A DNA stretch of 11,308 nucleotides from Sulfurimonadaceae bacterium (GCA_030610325.1 JAUWRZ010000034.1:1-11308), one strand, 5' to 3'. Positions 1 to 7,035 are shown, numbered from the stretch's first letter. Program-made: numbers and translations. Notes: a model not told the origin generated them from the letters alone.

Positions 1-1296
1 GAAGGTCACATCAGACTCTCAGTTGGTGTGCAGGCAGACCATCTCACTCGTCCGGTCTATCATCTTAAGGCAGTCGCTTCCAATAGTGCAGGTAGCAGCG
101 AAGTGGTTGAGTTGACGATATATGTCAATGTATGGACACATCAGCGTGGTGTTGGAAAAGTCCTGAATTCTGATGTCGTCATAGATGAAAGCGGTGATAT
201 CTATAGTGTCGGTCATACGTGGGGGACTTATCCCGGGCAGACAAGTTCTGGCAAGGCTGATGCCATCATATTAAAGTTTGACAAGTCTGGAGAGCAAGTG
301 TGGACAAGGCAGTTTGGTACATCAGAAGGTGACTATGCCAGTGCCGCTATCTGTAATAGTGAGGGAGATCTGTATGTCGTTGGAGAGACATATGGACGTC
401 TATCCGGCTCTTCAAGCAAAGGCTTATCTGATATCTTTCTGATGAAGTATTCTACAGATGGGATACTGCTTTGGCAGCGACAATATGGGAGCAGCGGGTA
501 TGACTCAGCATCCAGTATTGCAATCGATCATACCGGAGCTCTCTATATACTGGGTCGGACAAGTAGTACGATGCCTGGAGCACAGAGTCTTGGAAAGTAT
601 GATGTCTTTTTGATGTATGTGGATGCTGATGGTCGGGAGTCATGGACAAAGCAGTATGGTGGAAGTGAATATGACCACCCCTCAAATATCACAACAGATA
701 GTGAAGGTAATGCACTGTTTTCAGTCAATGATGGCATAGGAGAGAGGAATGATCTCTTTAAAGTAGCAGCTGATGGGATGACGATCTGGACAAGGTCTAT
801 TGGTATGACAGATGATATCATCACAAATATCGCTATTGATGCCAGTGGGTCTATCTATGTTGCCGGAAGTGCATATATGTATAGAAGTGAGCATAGATAT
901 ATCGGTAGTGATGATGCACTGCTCGTCAAATATGACAGTGAAGGTACGCTTCTTTGGCGAAAGACAGTTGGGTCTGAAGCAGCTGAAGAGATCGATGCCC
1001 TGGTGATCACCTCTGATGGTAGCGTCTTGATATCAGGAACTACCAGAGGTGCTCTTGAGGGAAATATCAACCAAAGCTGGGAGCCTGATCTTTTCCTGAG
1101 TCGCTTGGATGCCGATGGACAAAGACAATGGGTCAGACAGTATGGTTCACTTTACTGGGATGAGATGGCTAAGATCACTATTGATGAAGAGGGTTACGCT
1201 TATATGACAGGACACACATTAGGGTCGTTTGATGGTATGCCTTATGATAAGAGGGATCTTGATCTGGTCCTGATCAAGACAGCCGTAGGACCGTAG
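1..1296 (+). CDS. Partial (3' end) surface/secreted protein: FN3-like domain plus seven-bladed SBBP-type beta-propeller
   Basis: The frame is open from base 1, so the gene begins upstream; the GTG at 28 is only an internal Val. The first ~43 residues (e.g. YHLKAVASNSAGSSE) look like the last strands of a fibronectin type III or Ig-like domain. From the Trp at base 133 there are seven tandem repeats, each opening with W and mostly carrying a W-x-[RK]-Q-[FY]-G start, then IxxDxxGxxYxxG and a DxFLxKxDxDG strand. They start at bases 133, 301, 472, 643, 787, 955 and 1129 and have 56, 57, 57, 48, 56, 58 and 55 residues. This matches the SBBP beta-propeller repeat family, and seven copies fit one closed propeller. 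The protein ends directly after blade 7 (IKTAVGP) with no sorting domain. It is probably an extracytoplasmic adhesion or binding protein; the ligand is unknown. The repeats are diverged at DNA level, so not a recent expansion. The gene is convergent with the HRDC gene. Confidence 0.85.
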   Translation, partial: EGHIRLSVGVQADHLTRPVYHLKAVASNSAGSSEVVELTIYVNVWTHQRGVGKVLNSDVVIDESGDIYSVGHTWGTYPGQTSSGKADAIILKFDKSGEQVWTRQFGTSEGDYASAAICNSEGDLYVVGETYGRLSGSSSKGLSDIFLMKYSTDGILLWQRQYGSSGYDSASSIAIDHTGALYILGRTSSTMPGAQSLGKYDVFLMYVDADGRESWTKQYGGSEYDHPSNITTDSEGNALFSVNDGIGERNDLFKVAADGMTIWTRSIGMTDDIITNIAIDASGSIYVAGSAYMYRSEHRYIGSDDALLVKYDSEGTLLWRKTVGSEAAEEIDALVITSDGSVLISGTTRGALEGNINQSWEPDLFLSRLDADGQRQWVRQYGSLYWDEMAKITIDEEGYAYMTGHTLGSFDGMPYDKRDLDLVLIKTAVGP

Positions 1297-1955
1297 GTCC
1301 TGACTATCTCTCTTAGTAGACTTTGACCGTAAGCTTTCATCTTCTTCTCACCGAACCCTTTGATGTCAAGTAGCTCCTCTTCTTTATGTGGCTGGTAATA
1401 AGCAAGATAGTGTAAGACAGTGTTCCCGAGGATGCTAAAAGCCGGTCTCTCCTCTTTTCGTGCCTCCTCTCTTCTCCAGATGCGAAGTCGTTCAAGCAGG
1501 GCCTTGGCTTTTTCATCAAGTGGCAGTGCCAGGTCGATATTGGTGTTGAGAAGATGTGACTGCAGTGCAGCTACCTCCGCTTTTATCTGTATGAGTCGTG
1601 CCTGCTCCTTACTATCAGACAGAAAGGGAAGCAGGTCCTCTATTTGTATAAGTCCCTCTTGTAATATCTGTCCGCTCTCACGCCTCTCCTGCTGTTGTGT
1701 CCTGGCTTTCTTTCTACTGGCGACCACTTTCTCAAACTCCTCTTTGATGGGTCCGATGTCATAGTGAAAATAGTGGACCTCACCTTTCTTGTCCTCTATG
1801 GGCTTGGCGATACCATGTGTGATGGACTGCTCATAGGGAAAACCTTTCTGTATGGGATGTTCACTGTCACGGATACCCAGTATATAAAGGGCTTCTCCAA
1901 CAGCTTTTGCAGATATGTCGTATGTTTGTGCGATCTCGCTTAGACTTTGAAACAT
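1242..1955 (-). CDS. HRDC-domain protein (237 aa), function unknown
   Basis: HRDC domains bind nucleic acid or partner proteins at the C-termini of RecQ helicases and RNase D. Here roughly residues 150-220 fit HRDC: a helical ALLERLRIWRREEARKEERP segment, then AFSILGNTVLHYLA and the LLDIKGFGEKKMKAYG turn-helix. No helicase or nuclease domain is present. The N-terminus (EIAQTYDISAKAVGEALYIL) looks helix-turn-helix-like, and residues ~70-135 are charged and probably coiled-coil. The ATG at 1955 was chosen because an AAAGGA Shine-Dalgarno lies 6 nt upstream. A longer reading from 2012 would start inside the likely promoter (TTGTGA/TATACT). The last ~22 residues lie beyond HRDC and are encoded largely within the 55 bp overlap with the convergent propeller gene. 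Similar stand-alone HRDC proteins are, from memory, annotated in Campylobacterota; a regulatory or DNA-associated role is inference. Confidence 0.8.
   Translation of the reverse strand: MFQSLSEIAQTYDISAKAVGEALYILGIRDSEHPIQKGFPYEQSITHGIAKPIEDKKGEVHYFHYDIGPIKEEFEKVVASRKKARTQQQERRESGQILQEGLIQIEDLLPFLSDSKEQARLIQIKAEVAALQSHLLNTNIDLALPLDEKAKALLERLRIWRREEARKEERPAFSILGNTVLHYLAYYQPHKEEELLDIKGFGEKKMKAYGQSLLREIVRTYGPTAVLIRTRSRSLLS
1287..1301. repeat. Perfect 6-bp inverted repeat over a stop codon
   Basis: AGGACC (1287-1292), a 3-base loop, then GGTCCT (1296-1301). The TAG stop of the propeller gene (1294-1296) lies in the loop and first stem base. No T-run follows on either strand, so it is not a classic intrinsic terminator. 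It lies where two convergent coding sequences overlap and could reduce read-through in both directions, or be chance. Confidence 0.3.
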
Positions 1956-1984
1956 AGTGTATCCTTTGATTTTGTCTATTGAGT

Positions 1985-2014
1985 AGTATAGAGTACTCCG
2001 GATGTTCATCACAA
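1985..2014 (-). promoter_or_regulatory. Probable sigma-70 promoter of the HRDC gene
   Basis: On the minus strand TTGTGA (2014-2009) is followed after 18 nt by TATACT (1990-1985), matching 4/6 and 5/6 of the housekeeping consensus. Transcription would start near 1978, leaving a leader of about 23 nt before the ATG at 1955. It also argues against translation from the upstream ATG codons at 2012/2009. Confidence 0.5.
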
Positions 2015-2086
2015 ATATATGACAATATGAAAGTCGTCATGATGAAACAGGTAGAAAAAGTGATATGAAAATGAATGAGCACTACC

Positions 2087-2119
2087 TTAACAGCCTTTTT
2101 AGTGCGCTGGTAGTATAAT
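2087..2119 (+). promoter_or_regulatory. Probable sigma-70 promoter of manB
   Basis: A perfect TATAAT -10 hexamer lies at 2114-2119, 26 nt before the manB ATG. The best -35-like hexamer, TTAACA (2087-2092), sits 21 nt upstream, further than the usual 17; Campylobacterota promoters often lack a clear -35. A start near 2126 leaves a ~20 nt leader holding the AAGAGGT ribosome site. With the minus-strand promoter at 1985-2014 this makes the 1956-2145 gap a divergent control region; I see nothing else in it. Confidence 0.5.
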
Positions 2120-2145
2120 CCTCCATCCAAACAGAAGAGGTAACG

Positions 2146-3510
2146 ATGAGCATTTTCCGGGAGTACGACATCCGCGGTATCTATGAGAAAGAGTTGAACG
2201 AAGCGACTGTGACAAAGATCGGTTACGCATTGGCGAAGCATATAAAGCCTATCGGTGATGTAGTCGCCGTTGGTTACGATGCACGTTCACATTCACCTGT
2301 ACTCTTTGAGTACCTCGTTGCAGGTCTTAACGCCGGCGGACTGAAAGTACTTGGTATGGGAATGGTCCCGACTCCAGTGAACTACTTCTGTAACTATCAG
2401 GAGTTTGACGGTATTACCCCCTCTGCATCCGTGATGATCACCGGTTCACATAACCCAAGCGAATATAACGGTTTTAAGATCACAGTAGATAAGGCTCCTT
2501 TCTTTGGTGATGATATCTACGGACTTGGTGATGAGGTGATGGTGATGGGCATGCCTACTACGGTAGAGCGTGACGTGACTGAGATCGATGCTGTGGAGCG
2601 TTATGTGGCCTATATGCTTAAAGAGTTCGCACACCTTAAGGGGATGAAAGAGCGCATCGTCTATGACTGTGGTAACGGTGTAGCCGGTATTGTCACAGAG
2701 GACATCTTCAAAGGTCTTGAGCTTACGAGCAAAGGGATCTATGTAGACCCTGATGGGACCTTCCCAAACCATCATCCGGACCCTTCTGTCGAGAAGAACC
2801 TGGCTGATGTCAAGGTGCTGCTTGAGCGTGAAGGCGATATCGCCTTTGCCTATGATGGGGATGCAGACCGGATCGCGGTACTGACGAACAAGAACAACAT
2901 CAAAGGCGACCAGATGGCGCTGCTTTACTCTATGAAGATGGACCGTCCTACGGTCATCGGTGAGGTGAAGTGTTCACAGGTGATGTATGATGAACTTGAG
3001 CGTCGCGGTGCAAAAGCGGTGATGTACAAGACCGGACACTCCAACCTCAAAGTGAAGATCAGAGAGCTTGATGCCGAGCTTGCCTGTGAAGTAAGCGGTC
3101 ATGTCTTTTTCAATGATCGTTATTTCGGTTTTGATGATGCCATCTATGCGACACTGCGTATGCTCGAACTCATCCATGAGGGGATAGACCTCGATGCAGA
3201 GCTGGCTAGACTGCCACAGACTTTCTCCACCGAGGAGATCAAGGTAGAGACGACTGAGACTGAGAAGTTCAAGCTCATCGATGCTCTGAAGGTCATGCTG
3301 CAGGACCCTCCTGCAGATTTTCCAGCTATCAAGGACATAATCGATGTCGATGGAGTCCGTGTCATCTTCGATAAAGGGTGGGGGCTTGTCCGTGCGAGTA
3401 ACACGACTCCGGTCCTTGTCACCCGTTTTGAGTCGACTGAGAAAGAAGAGGCGATCCGTTATGAGAACGCACTGAACGATCTGATAAAAAAGGCGAAGGA
3501 GAGTCTGTAG
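2146..3510 (+). CDS. manB: Phosphomannomutase/phosphoglucomutase (ManB/AlgC type, 454 aa)
   Basis: Alpha-D-phosphohexomutase that interconverts the 1- and 6-phosphates of mannose and/or glucose in the cytoplasm, feeding GDP-mannose and other sugar nucleotides for surface polysaccharide. Family signatures are all in place and in order: the N-terminal FREYDIRG, the catalytic phosphoserine loop TGSHNP with Ser101, the metal loop YDGDADR with Asp237, Asp239 and Asp241, the sugar-specificity loop CEVSGH (Glu315, Ser317, His319), and the phosphate-binding RASNTTP from Arg416 near the C-terminus. The length is normal for bacterial PMM/PGM and nothing is broken. ATG at 2146 is preceded by AAGAGGT 4-5 nt upstream and a TATAAT -10. 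EVSGH rather than a GlmM-type loop favours mannose/glucose over glucosamine, but the sequence alone does not decide substrate. The name manB is by family similarity. Confidence 0.92.
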   Translation: MSIFREYDIRGIYEKELNEATVTKIGYALAKHIKPIGDVVAVGYDARSHSPVLFEYLVAGLNAGGLKVLGMGMVPTPVNYFCNYQEFDGITPSASVMITGSHNPSEYNGFKITVDKAPFFGDDIYGLGDEVMVMGMPTTVERDVTEIDAVERYVAYMLKEFAHLKGMKERIVYDCGNGVAGIVTEDIFKGLELTSKGIYVDPDGTFPNHHPDPSVEKNLADVKVLLEREGDIAFAYDGDADRIAVLTNKNNIKGDQMALLYSMKMDRPTVIGEVKCSQVMYDELERRGAKAVMYKTGHSNLKVKIRELDAELACEVSGHVFFNDRYFGFDDAIYATLRMLELIHEGIDLDAELARLPQTFSTEEIKVETTETEKFKLIDALKVMLQDPPADFPAIKDIIDVDGVRVIFDKGWGLVRASNTTPVLVTRFESTEKEEAIRYENALNDLIKKAKESL

Positions 3511-3547
3511 AAGGCTCTTTCTATTTTAATAAAAACAGCTATGCGTA

Positions 3548-3561
3548 ACGGGATACCCCGT
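3548..3561 (+). repeat. Small G+C-rich hairpin in the pyrC leader
   Basis: ACGGG (3548-3552), a 4-nt loop, and CCCGT (3557-3561) form a 5-bp perfect stem 30 nt before pyrC and 19 nt before its ribosome site. No T-run follows, so it is not a standard terminator. The 80-base manB-pyrC gap holds no other clear element. A TATTAT (3569-3574) follows, but a start from it would fall in the ribosome site. It could be a leader structure or chance. Confidence 0.25.
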
Positions 3562-3590
3562 ATGAGCGTATTATAGACTAGGAGAATCCC

Positions 3591-4637
3591 ATGAGTAAAC
3601 AACACACCCTCTTGATGCCACTGGATATGCACCTTCACCTACGTGATGGTGCGATGCTTGAGACGGTCGCACCTTTGACATCGTATTCGTTCAGCGGTGC
3701 ACTGATAATGCCGAACCTTGTCCCTCCGGTGACGACTAAAGACGCGGTCATCGCCTATAAAGAGCGTGTGATGGCGGCTGTAGGAGTAGAAGCGGCAGAT
3801 CCTGATCTGGATCTGGTCAATAGTGATTACTTTGAACCGTACATGACACTTTTCTATCAGAACTATGACAAAGAGTTCCTCGAAGATGTGGCGGAGGAGA
3901 TCATTGCGCTTAAACTCTATCCGGCCGGGATCACGACCAACTCTGAAGGTGGTGTCAGTTCATTTGATCTAGATACCATGCGTCCGACACTTCAGGCGAT
4001 GAGTGATCTTGAGATCCCGCTCTGTGTCCATGGGGAGACCGATGGATTTGTGATGGACAGAGAAGCGGAGTTCATGAGCATCTATGAGCTGCTCGCTTCG
4101 AACTTTCCTGATCTTAAGATCATTATGGAGCATATCACGACTAAAGCGGCAGTAGATATGTTAGACAAGTACAAAAACCTCTACGCGACGATCACCCTGC
4201 ATCATCTTCTTATAACGCTTGATGACGTGGCAGGCGGTATGCTCAAACCGCATCTCTTCTGTAAACCTATCGCTAAACGCCCTGAAGATAGAGAAGCGTT
4301 GTTGAAAGTAGCACTTGATGCCCATCCGAAAGTGATGTTCGGTTCAGACTCTGCTCCGCATCCGCAGCATAAGAAAGAGTCATGTGGTTGCGCGGCAGGT
4401 GTCTTTACTGCACCTATCGCCCTACAGTCTCTATGCGAACTCTTTGATTCGCATGGAAGACTCGACAATCTACAATCCTTCATCAGTGATAATGCCCAGA
4501 GCATCTATGGTATCTGTCCGGAGTTTAAAGAGATCGTTCTCAATGATGAGCCGTTTACTGTGCCGGAAAAGTATGGTAATGTGGTCCCGATGTATGCAGG
4601 TGAGACCATCGGTTGGTCTATAGAAAGTGTTGAGTGA
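3591..4637 (+). CDS. pyrC: Dihydroorotase, class II (PyrC, 348 aa)
   Basis: Catalyses reversible cyclisation of N-carbamoyl-L-aspartate to L-dihydroorotate, the third step of de novo pyrimidine synthesis, in the cytoplasm. The amidohydrolase signatures are complete: DMHLHLRDG with His14 and His16 (zinc) and Arg18, the MPNLVPP substrate loop, the lysine that becomes carbamylated (Lys108 in ALKLYPAG, followed by TTNSEGG), VHGE with His147, EHITTK with His181, LHHL, and FGSDSAPHP with the catalytic base Asp253 and His257. Length equals the Escherichia coli-type PyrC. ATG at 3591 has AGGAG 6 nt upstream. Probably transcribed with manB or from a weak leader promoter. The downstream response regulator begins only 49 nt after the stop, so read-through into the regulator-kinase-exbBD block is likely. 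Confidence 0.95.
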   Translation: MSKQHTLLMPLDMHLHLRDGAMLETVAPLTSYSFSGALIMPNLVPPVTTKDAVIAYKERVMAAVGVEAADPDLDLVNSDYFEPYMTLFYQNYDKEFLEDVAEEIIALKLYPAGITTNSEGGVSSFDLDTMRPTLQAMSDLEIPLCVHGETDGFVMDREAEFMSIYELLASNFPDLKIIMEHITTKAAVDMLDKYKNLYATITLHHLLITLDDVAGGMLKPHLFCKPIAKRPEDREALLKVALDAHPKVMFGSDSAPHPQHKKESCGCAAGVFTAPIALQSLCELFDSHGRLDNLQSFISDNAQSIYGICPEFKEIVLNDEPFTVPEKYGNVVPMYAGETIGWSIESVE

Positions 4638-4647
4638 TCAAGAGCAC

Positions 4648-4669
4648 AGAAGGTAGTTTACCACCTTCT
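4648..4669 (+). repeat. 7-bp inverted repeat between pyrC and the response regulator
   Basis: AGAAGGT (4648-4654), 8-nt spacer, ACCTTCT (4663-4669), a perfect 7-bp stem occupying most of the 49-base gap. The following CAAAAGAGGA holds the ribosome site and has no T-run. It is not an intrinsic terminator on the plus strand; on the minus strand no convergent gene needs one. Candidate roles are an RNA-processing or stabilising hairpin or a protein-binding site. Confidence 0.4.
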
Positions 4670-4674
4670 CAAAA

Positions 4675-4689
4675 GAGGATGGACGGTTG
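4675..4689 (+). promoter_or_regulatory. Ribosome binding site that selects a TTG start
   Basis: GAGGA (4675-4679) lies 7 nt before TTG (4687-4689), the only start codon that gives a complete receiver domain. An ATG at 4679-4681 overlaps the site but is out of frame and hits TGA after three codons. Use of TTG suggests deliberately low translation of the regulator. Confidence 0.6.
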
Positions 4690-5343
4690 AACGCGAAGAT
4701 ATTACTTCTTGAAGATGACCTCCTCTTTGGTGAGAGCCTGCAGGACTTTCTTGAAGAGGAGGGCATGGAGGTCCATCTGTGCCGTAATGGTCAGGATGCG
4801 ATAGAGCTGACCTATGAAAGACAGTTCGATCTCTACCTTCTCGATATCAATGTACCCCTGCTAAACGGTCTTGACCTACTCAAAGAACTGCGCCAGGCAG
4901 ATGACCTTACCCCTGCTATCTATCTGACATCACACCGGGATAAAGAGACGATGACAGAAGGCTTTGGTATTGGTGCGGATGATTATCTGAAAAAGCCTTT
5001 CGATATGGACGAGCTGCTGTTACGTATGACGGCACTGCTACGACGTATAAAAGGCAAACCTACCTTCTGTGTCGGGACACTCTGCATGGATGAGGAACAT
5101 AGGACCGTAGAACTTGATGGTAAGCTGCTGACATTGACGGTCAAAGAGTTTCAGCTGCTTGCACTATTGATGCGCAATGCTGATAAGGTCGTGACGAAAG
5201 AGATGATCATAGCTGAACTCTGGAGCACCTCTGAGAGTGTTAGCAGCGGAGCGATCCGTGTCTATATAAACCGTCTCAAAAATGATCTGGGATCTCAGAG
5301 CATCGAGAACATCCGTGGAGTCGGGTACCGACTTGTTTCGTAA
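4687..5343 (+). CDS. OmpR/PhoB-family response regulator (218 aa)
   Basis: DNA-binding partner of the kinase encoded immediately downstream. Residues 1-118 are a receiver domain: acidic pair Asp10/Asp11, phosphoacceptor Asp53 in LLDINVP, Thr81 in YLTSH, and Lys103-Pro104 in KKPF, all intact. Residues ~125-218 are a winged helix of OmpR type (LTVKEFQLLALL; recognition-helix region AIRVYINRLKNDL; terminal IRGVGYRL). The start is TTG with a GAGGA ribosome site 7 nt upstream; no in-frame ATG is available. The stop TAA overlaps the kinase start by 11 nt, which predicts translational coupling. The target genes cannot be read from the sequence, but exbB/exbD, cotranscribed with it, and the dyad at 7036-7060 are natural candidates. 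Specific orthology to a named Campylobacter or Helicobacter regulator was not established. Confidence 0.93.
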   Translation: MNAKILLLEDDLLFGESLQDFLEEEGMEVHLCRNGQDAIELTYERQFDLYLLDINVPLLNGLDLLKELRQADDLTPAIYLTSHRDKETMTEGFGIGADDYLKKPFDMDELLLRMTALLRRIKGKPTFCVGTLCMDEEHRTVELDGKLLTLTVKEFQLLALLMRNADKVVTKEMIIAELWSTSESVSSGAIRVYINRLKNDLGSQSIENIRGVGYRLVS

Positions 5344-6178
5344 TTTCATACTGACGATACTTACCTTTTATGTGGTCACGGCACTATTGCTGGTAGTGGG
5401 TGTCTACTATGCCACGGTGGTATTGGGTTATGAGGGACTCTATCTCATCCTCTTGTTCGCAGCTTTGGCAACGGTCGTGATGGGTATCATCATAGCAAAG
5501 ATGGCCATCGAGCCACTCAAGCAGCACTTCGAACATCTGCAGGACTTCTCAAAAGAGACGCTGCACGAGCTGAACCTTCCGGTCAATACCATCCTTGCCA
5601 ACACAAAGATGCTTCGACGCACCCACAGTGATGAGAAGAGCAGTAAACGCATAGACCGTATAGAAGCGGCTGCGGTGATGCTACAAGAGCGTTATGGTGA
5701 GTTGGACTATCTTATTGCGAGGCAGATGCATCGTGAGACCACAGAGTCATTTGATCTTGCTCAGATGATGGATGAACGCCTGCTCTTTTTGCATCAGCTC
5801 TATCCTCAGGCCAGATTTGAGAAGGATTTAGAACCGATAAGGTTGGATCTGGATAAAATCGGTCTCAGAAAAGTCATAGACAACCTGATCGACAATGCTG
5901 TGAAGTACTCGGGAAAAGAGATAGTGATCGATATTCGTCTGCATGCTGGAGTCCTGGAGATACAGGATTATGGTGTAGGGATGGATGAGGTCGAGCTCTT
6001 TCGGATCTTTGACCGTTATTATCAGAGTGATGCTATGATGCCGGGTTATGGCATCGGGCTGGGTCTGGTAAAGAGTTTTTGTGATAAATATAGAATAAAA
6101 CTGTATGTACGTTCGGAGAAAGGCAAAGGTACCACTATGATACTGGATTTCAAGGAGATGATCGAAGATGGAAAATAG
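5333..6178 (+). CDS. Membrane histidine kinase with minimal periplasmic loop (281 aa)
   Basis: Sensor kinase of the adjacent OmpR-type regulator. With start TTG 5333, residues ~5-31 and ~36-56 are two hydrophobic spans separated by only about four residues (GYEG), so there is essentially no periplasmic sensor domain and no HAMP. The H-box follows directly (LHELNLP, phosphoacceptor His78). The ATPase has an N-box (DNLIDNAVKYS, Asn184/Asn188), G1 box DYGVGMD (Asp212), F-box IFDRYYQ and G2 box GYGIGLGLV, all intact. The start is uncertain: an in-frame ATG at 5282 and GTG at 5315 lie inside the regulator gene without good ribosome sites; TTG 5333 leaves a minimal N-terminus and 11-nt overlap. The HELNLP form of the H-box resembles Campylobacterota kinases, from memory. 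The signal is probably sensed within or at the membrane. The 3' end overlaps exbB by 11 nt. Confidence 0.88.
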   Translation: MFRNFILTILTFYVVTALLLVVGVYYATVVLGYEGLYLILLFAALATVVMGIIIAKMAIEPLKQHFEHLQDFSKETLHELNLPVNTILANTKMLRRTHSDEKSSKRIDRIEAAAVMLQERYGELDYLIARQMHRETTESFDLAQMMDERLLFLHQLYPQARFEKDLEPIRLDLDKIGLRKVIDNLIDNAVKYSGKEIVIDIRLHAGVLEIQDYGVGMDEVELFRIFDRYYQSDAMMPGYGIGLGLVKSFCDKYRIKLYVRSEKGKGTTMILDFKEMIEDGK

Positions 6179-6623
6179 TGACTGGTTATTATATGCGGAA
6201 GAGGCACTTGATTTTGGGGTGATGGGTCTTTTGATACTGATGAGTATTGTCTCACTTTGGCTTTTTGCTGAACGTCTGATGTTTTATCGAAGCGTTCGAA
6301 ATGATGATTATGCTGACAGAGAACTCCTTGAGCTAGATCTCAGTGATAACCTCTCTATCATCTCTGCCATTGGTTCAAATGCGCCGTATGTCGGACTTTT
6401 GGGGACAGTACTGGGGATCATGATCACCTTCTATACGCTGGGTGATATCGGTGCGGTAGACACAAAGAAGATCATGACCGGACTGGCCCTTGCACTTAAA
6501 GCGACAGCCATGGGTCTGGTCGTAGCTATCCCTGCCATCGCTTTTTACACGATCTTGCTGCGTAAGGCTGAGCGTATCCTGACACATTGGGATGTCGCGC
6601 AGAAACCTAAGAGCGGGCTTTAG
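6168..6623 (+). CDS. exbB: ExbB-like proton-channel subunit (151 aa)
   Basis: ExbB/TolQ/MotA-family inner-membrane subunit that, with ExbD, uses the proton gradient to energise TonB-dependent outer-membrane transport. Three membrane spans are visible: ~15-38, ~66-91 and ~103-130. The signatures APYVGLLGTVLGIM (Thr80) and ALKATAMGLVVAIPAI (Thr113) match the two pore helices of ExbB/TolQ. The position of the pore Glu in E. coli ExbB (..AEALLATALGL.., recalled) is Leu108 here and a Lys (Lys111) lies three residues on. At 151 aa it is shorter than E. coli ExbB (~244) and fits the short ExbB2 subfamily seen in Helicobacter/Campylobacter relatives. ATG 6168 lies inside the kinase 3' end with AAGGAG about 10 nt upstream. 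TolQ or another ExbB paralogue role is possible, but exbD follows. Confidence 0.87.
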   Translation: MENSDWLLYAEEALDFGVMGLLILMSIVSLWLFAERLMFYRSVRNDDYADRELLELDLSDNLSIISAIGSNAPYVGLLGTVLGIMITFYTLGDIGAVDTKKIMTGLALALKATAMGLVVAIPAIAFYTILLRKAERILTHWDVAQKPKSGL

Positions 6624-6632
6624 GAGGGCGGT

Positions 6633-7013
6633 ATGAAGAACCTGAAAAAGTTCGATCAGATCAATGTCATCCCCTTTATCGACATCATGCTGGTACTGCT
6701 GGTCATGGTGCTTACGACAACGACGTTCATCAAACAGGGGATCATTCCCGTAGAGCTGCCTGAGGCTGAGCAGTCGGAGAAAAAAGAAGAGAAAAAAGAG
6801 TATACGGTCTATATTACCAAAAGCGGAGAGCTGCATCTTGACAAAAGCCCCGTCACTGAGGCGGAGCTTGAGCAGAAGCTGTCGCAGATAGGTAAAGATG
6901 AGACCGTTGTCCTGCGAAGTGATAAGGATGCGACATTTCAAAGTTTTGTCACGGTCATGGATATGCTCAAAAAGCTGCATCACGAACAGCTCTATATCGT
7001 GACTAAAGAGTAG
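6633..7013 (+). CDS. exbD: ExbD-like proton-channel subunit (126 aa)
   Basis: Single-span inner-membrane partner of ExbB. The N-terminal KKFDQINVIPFIDIMLVLLV carries the essential membrane Asp (Asp17, equal to Asp25 of E. coli ExbD) at the start of the span (~12-33). A charged linker follows (QSEKKEEKKEYTV, ~43-55), then the periplasmic domain (~52-126) with the usual strand-helix pattern ending in DMLKKLHHEQLYIVT. The length is normal. ATG 6633 is 9 nt after the exbB stop with a strong AGGAGG site 5 nt upstream, so it should be the best translated gene of the block. No tonB follows: the next gene is a cyclic-di-GMP protein, so TonB must be supplied from elsewhere. Confidence 0.9.
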   Translation: MKNLKKFDQINVIPFIDIMLVLLVMVLTTTTFIKQGIIPVELPEAEQSEKKEEKKEYTVYITKSGELHLDKSPVTEAELEQKLSQIGKDETVVLRSDKDATFQSFVTVMDMLKKLHHEQLYIVTKE

Positions 7014-7035
7014 ATCAGCGGAACAGTTTTTGCTA

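Noticed and set aside
1956..2012. Longer HRDC start at base 2012
   Set aside because: It would run through a good promoter (TTGTGA/TATACT) and lacks a ribosome site, whereas ATG 1955 has AAAGGA at 6 nt.
3569..3574. TATTAT as pyrC -10
   Set aside because: A start 6-7 nt downstream would fall inside the ribosome site, leaving no usable leader.
5282..5332. Kinase start at ATG 5282
   Set aside because: It lies 60 nt inside the regulator gene without a ribosome site, and the extra 17 residues are antenna-like sequence from the overlapped winged-helix codons; TTG 5333 is preferred, though not proven.
6375..6983. 202-residue open frame on the minus strand across exbB/exbD
   Set aside because: It is antisense to two well-recognised genes, has no domain sense, and no ribosome site; a shadow of the opposite strand.
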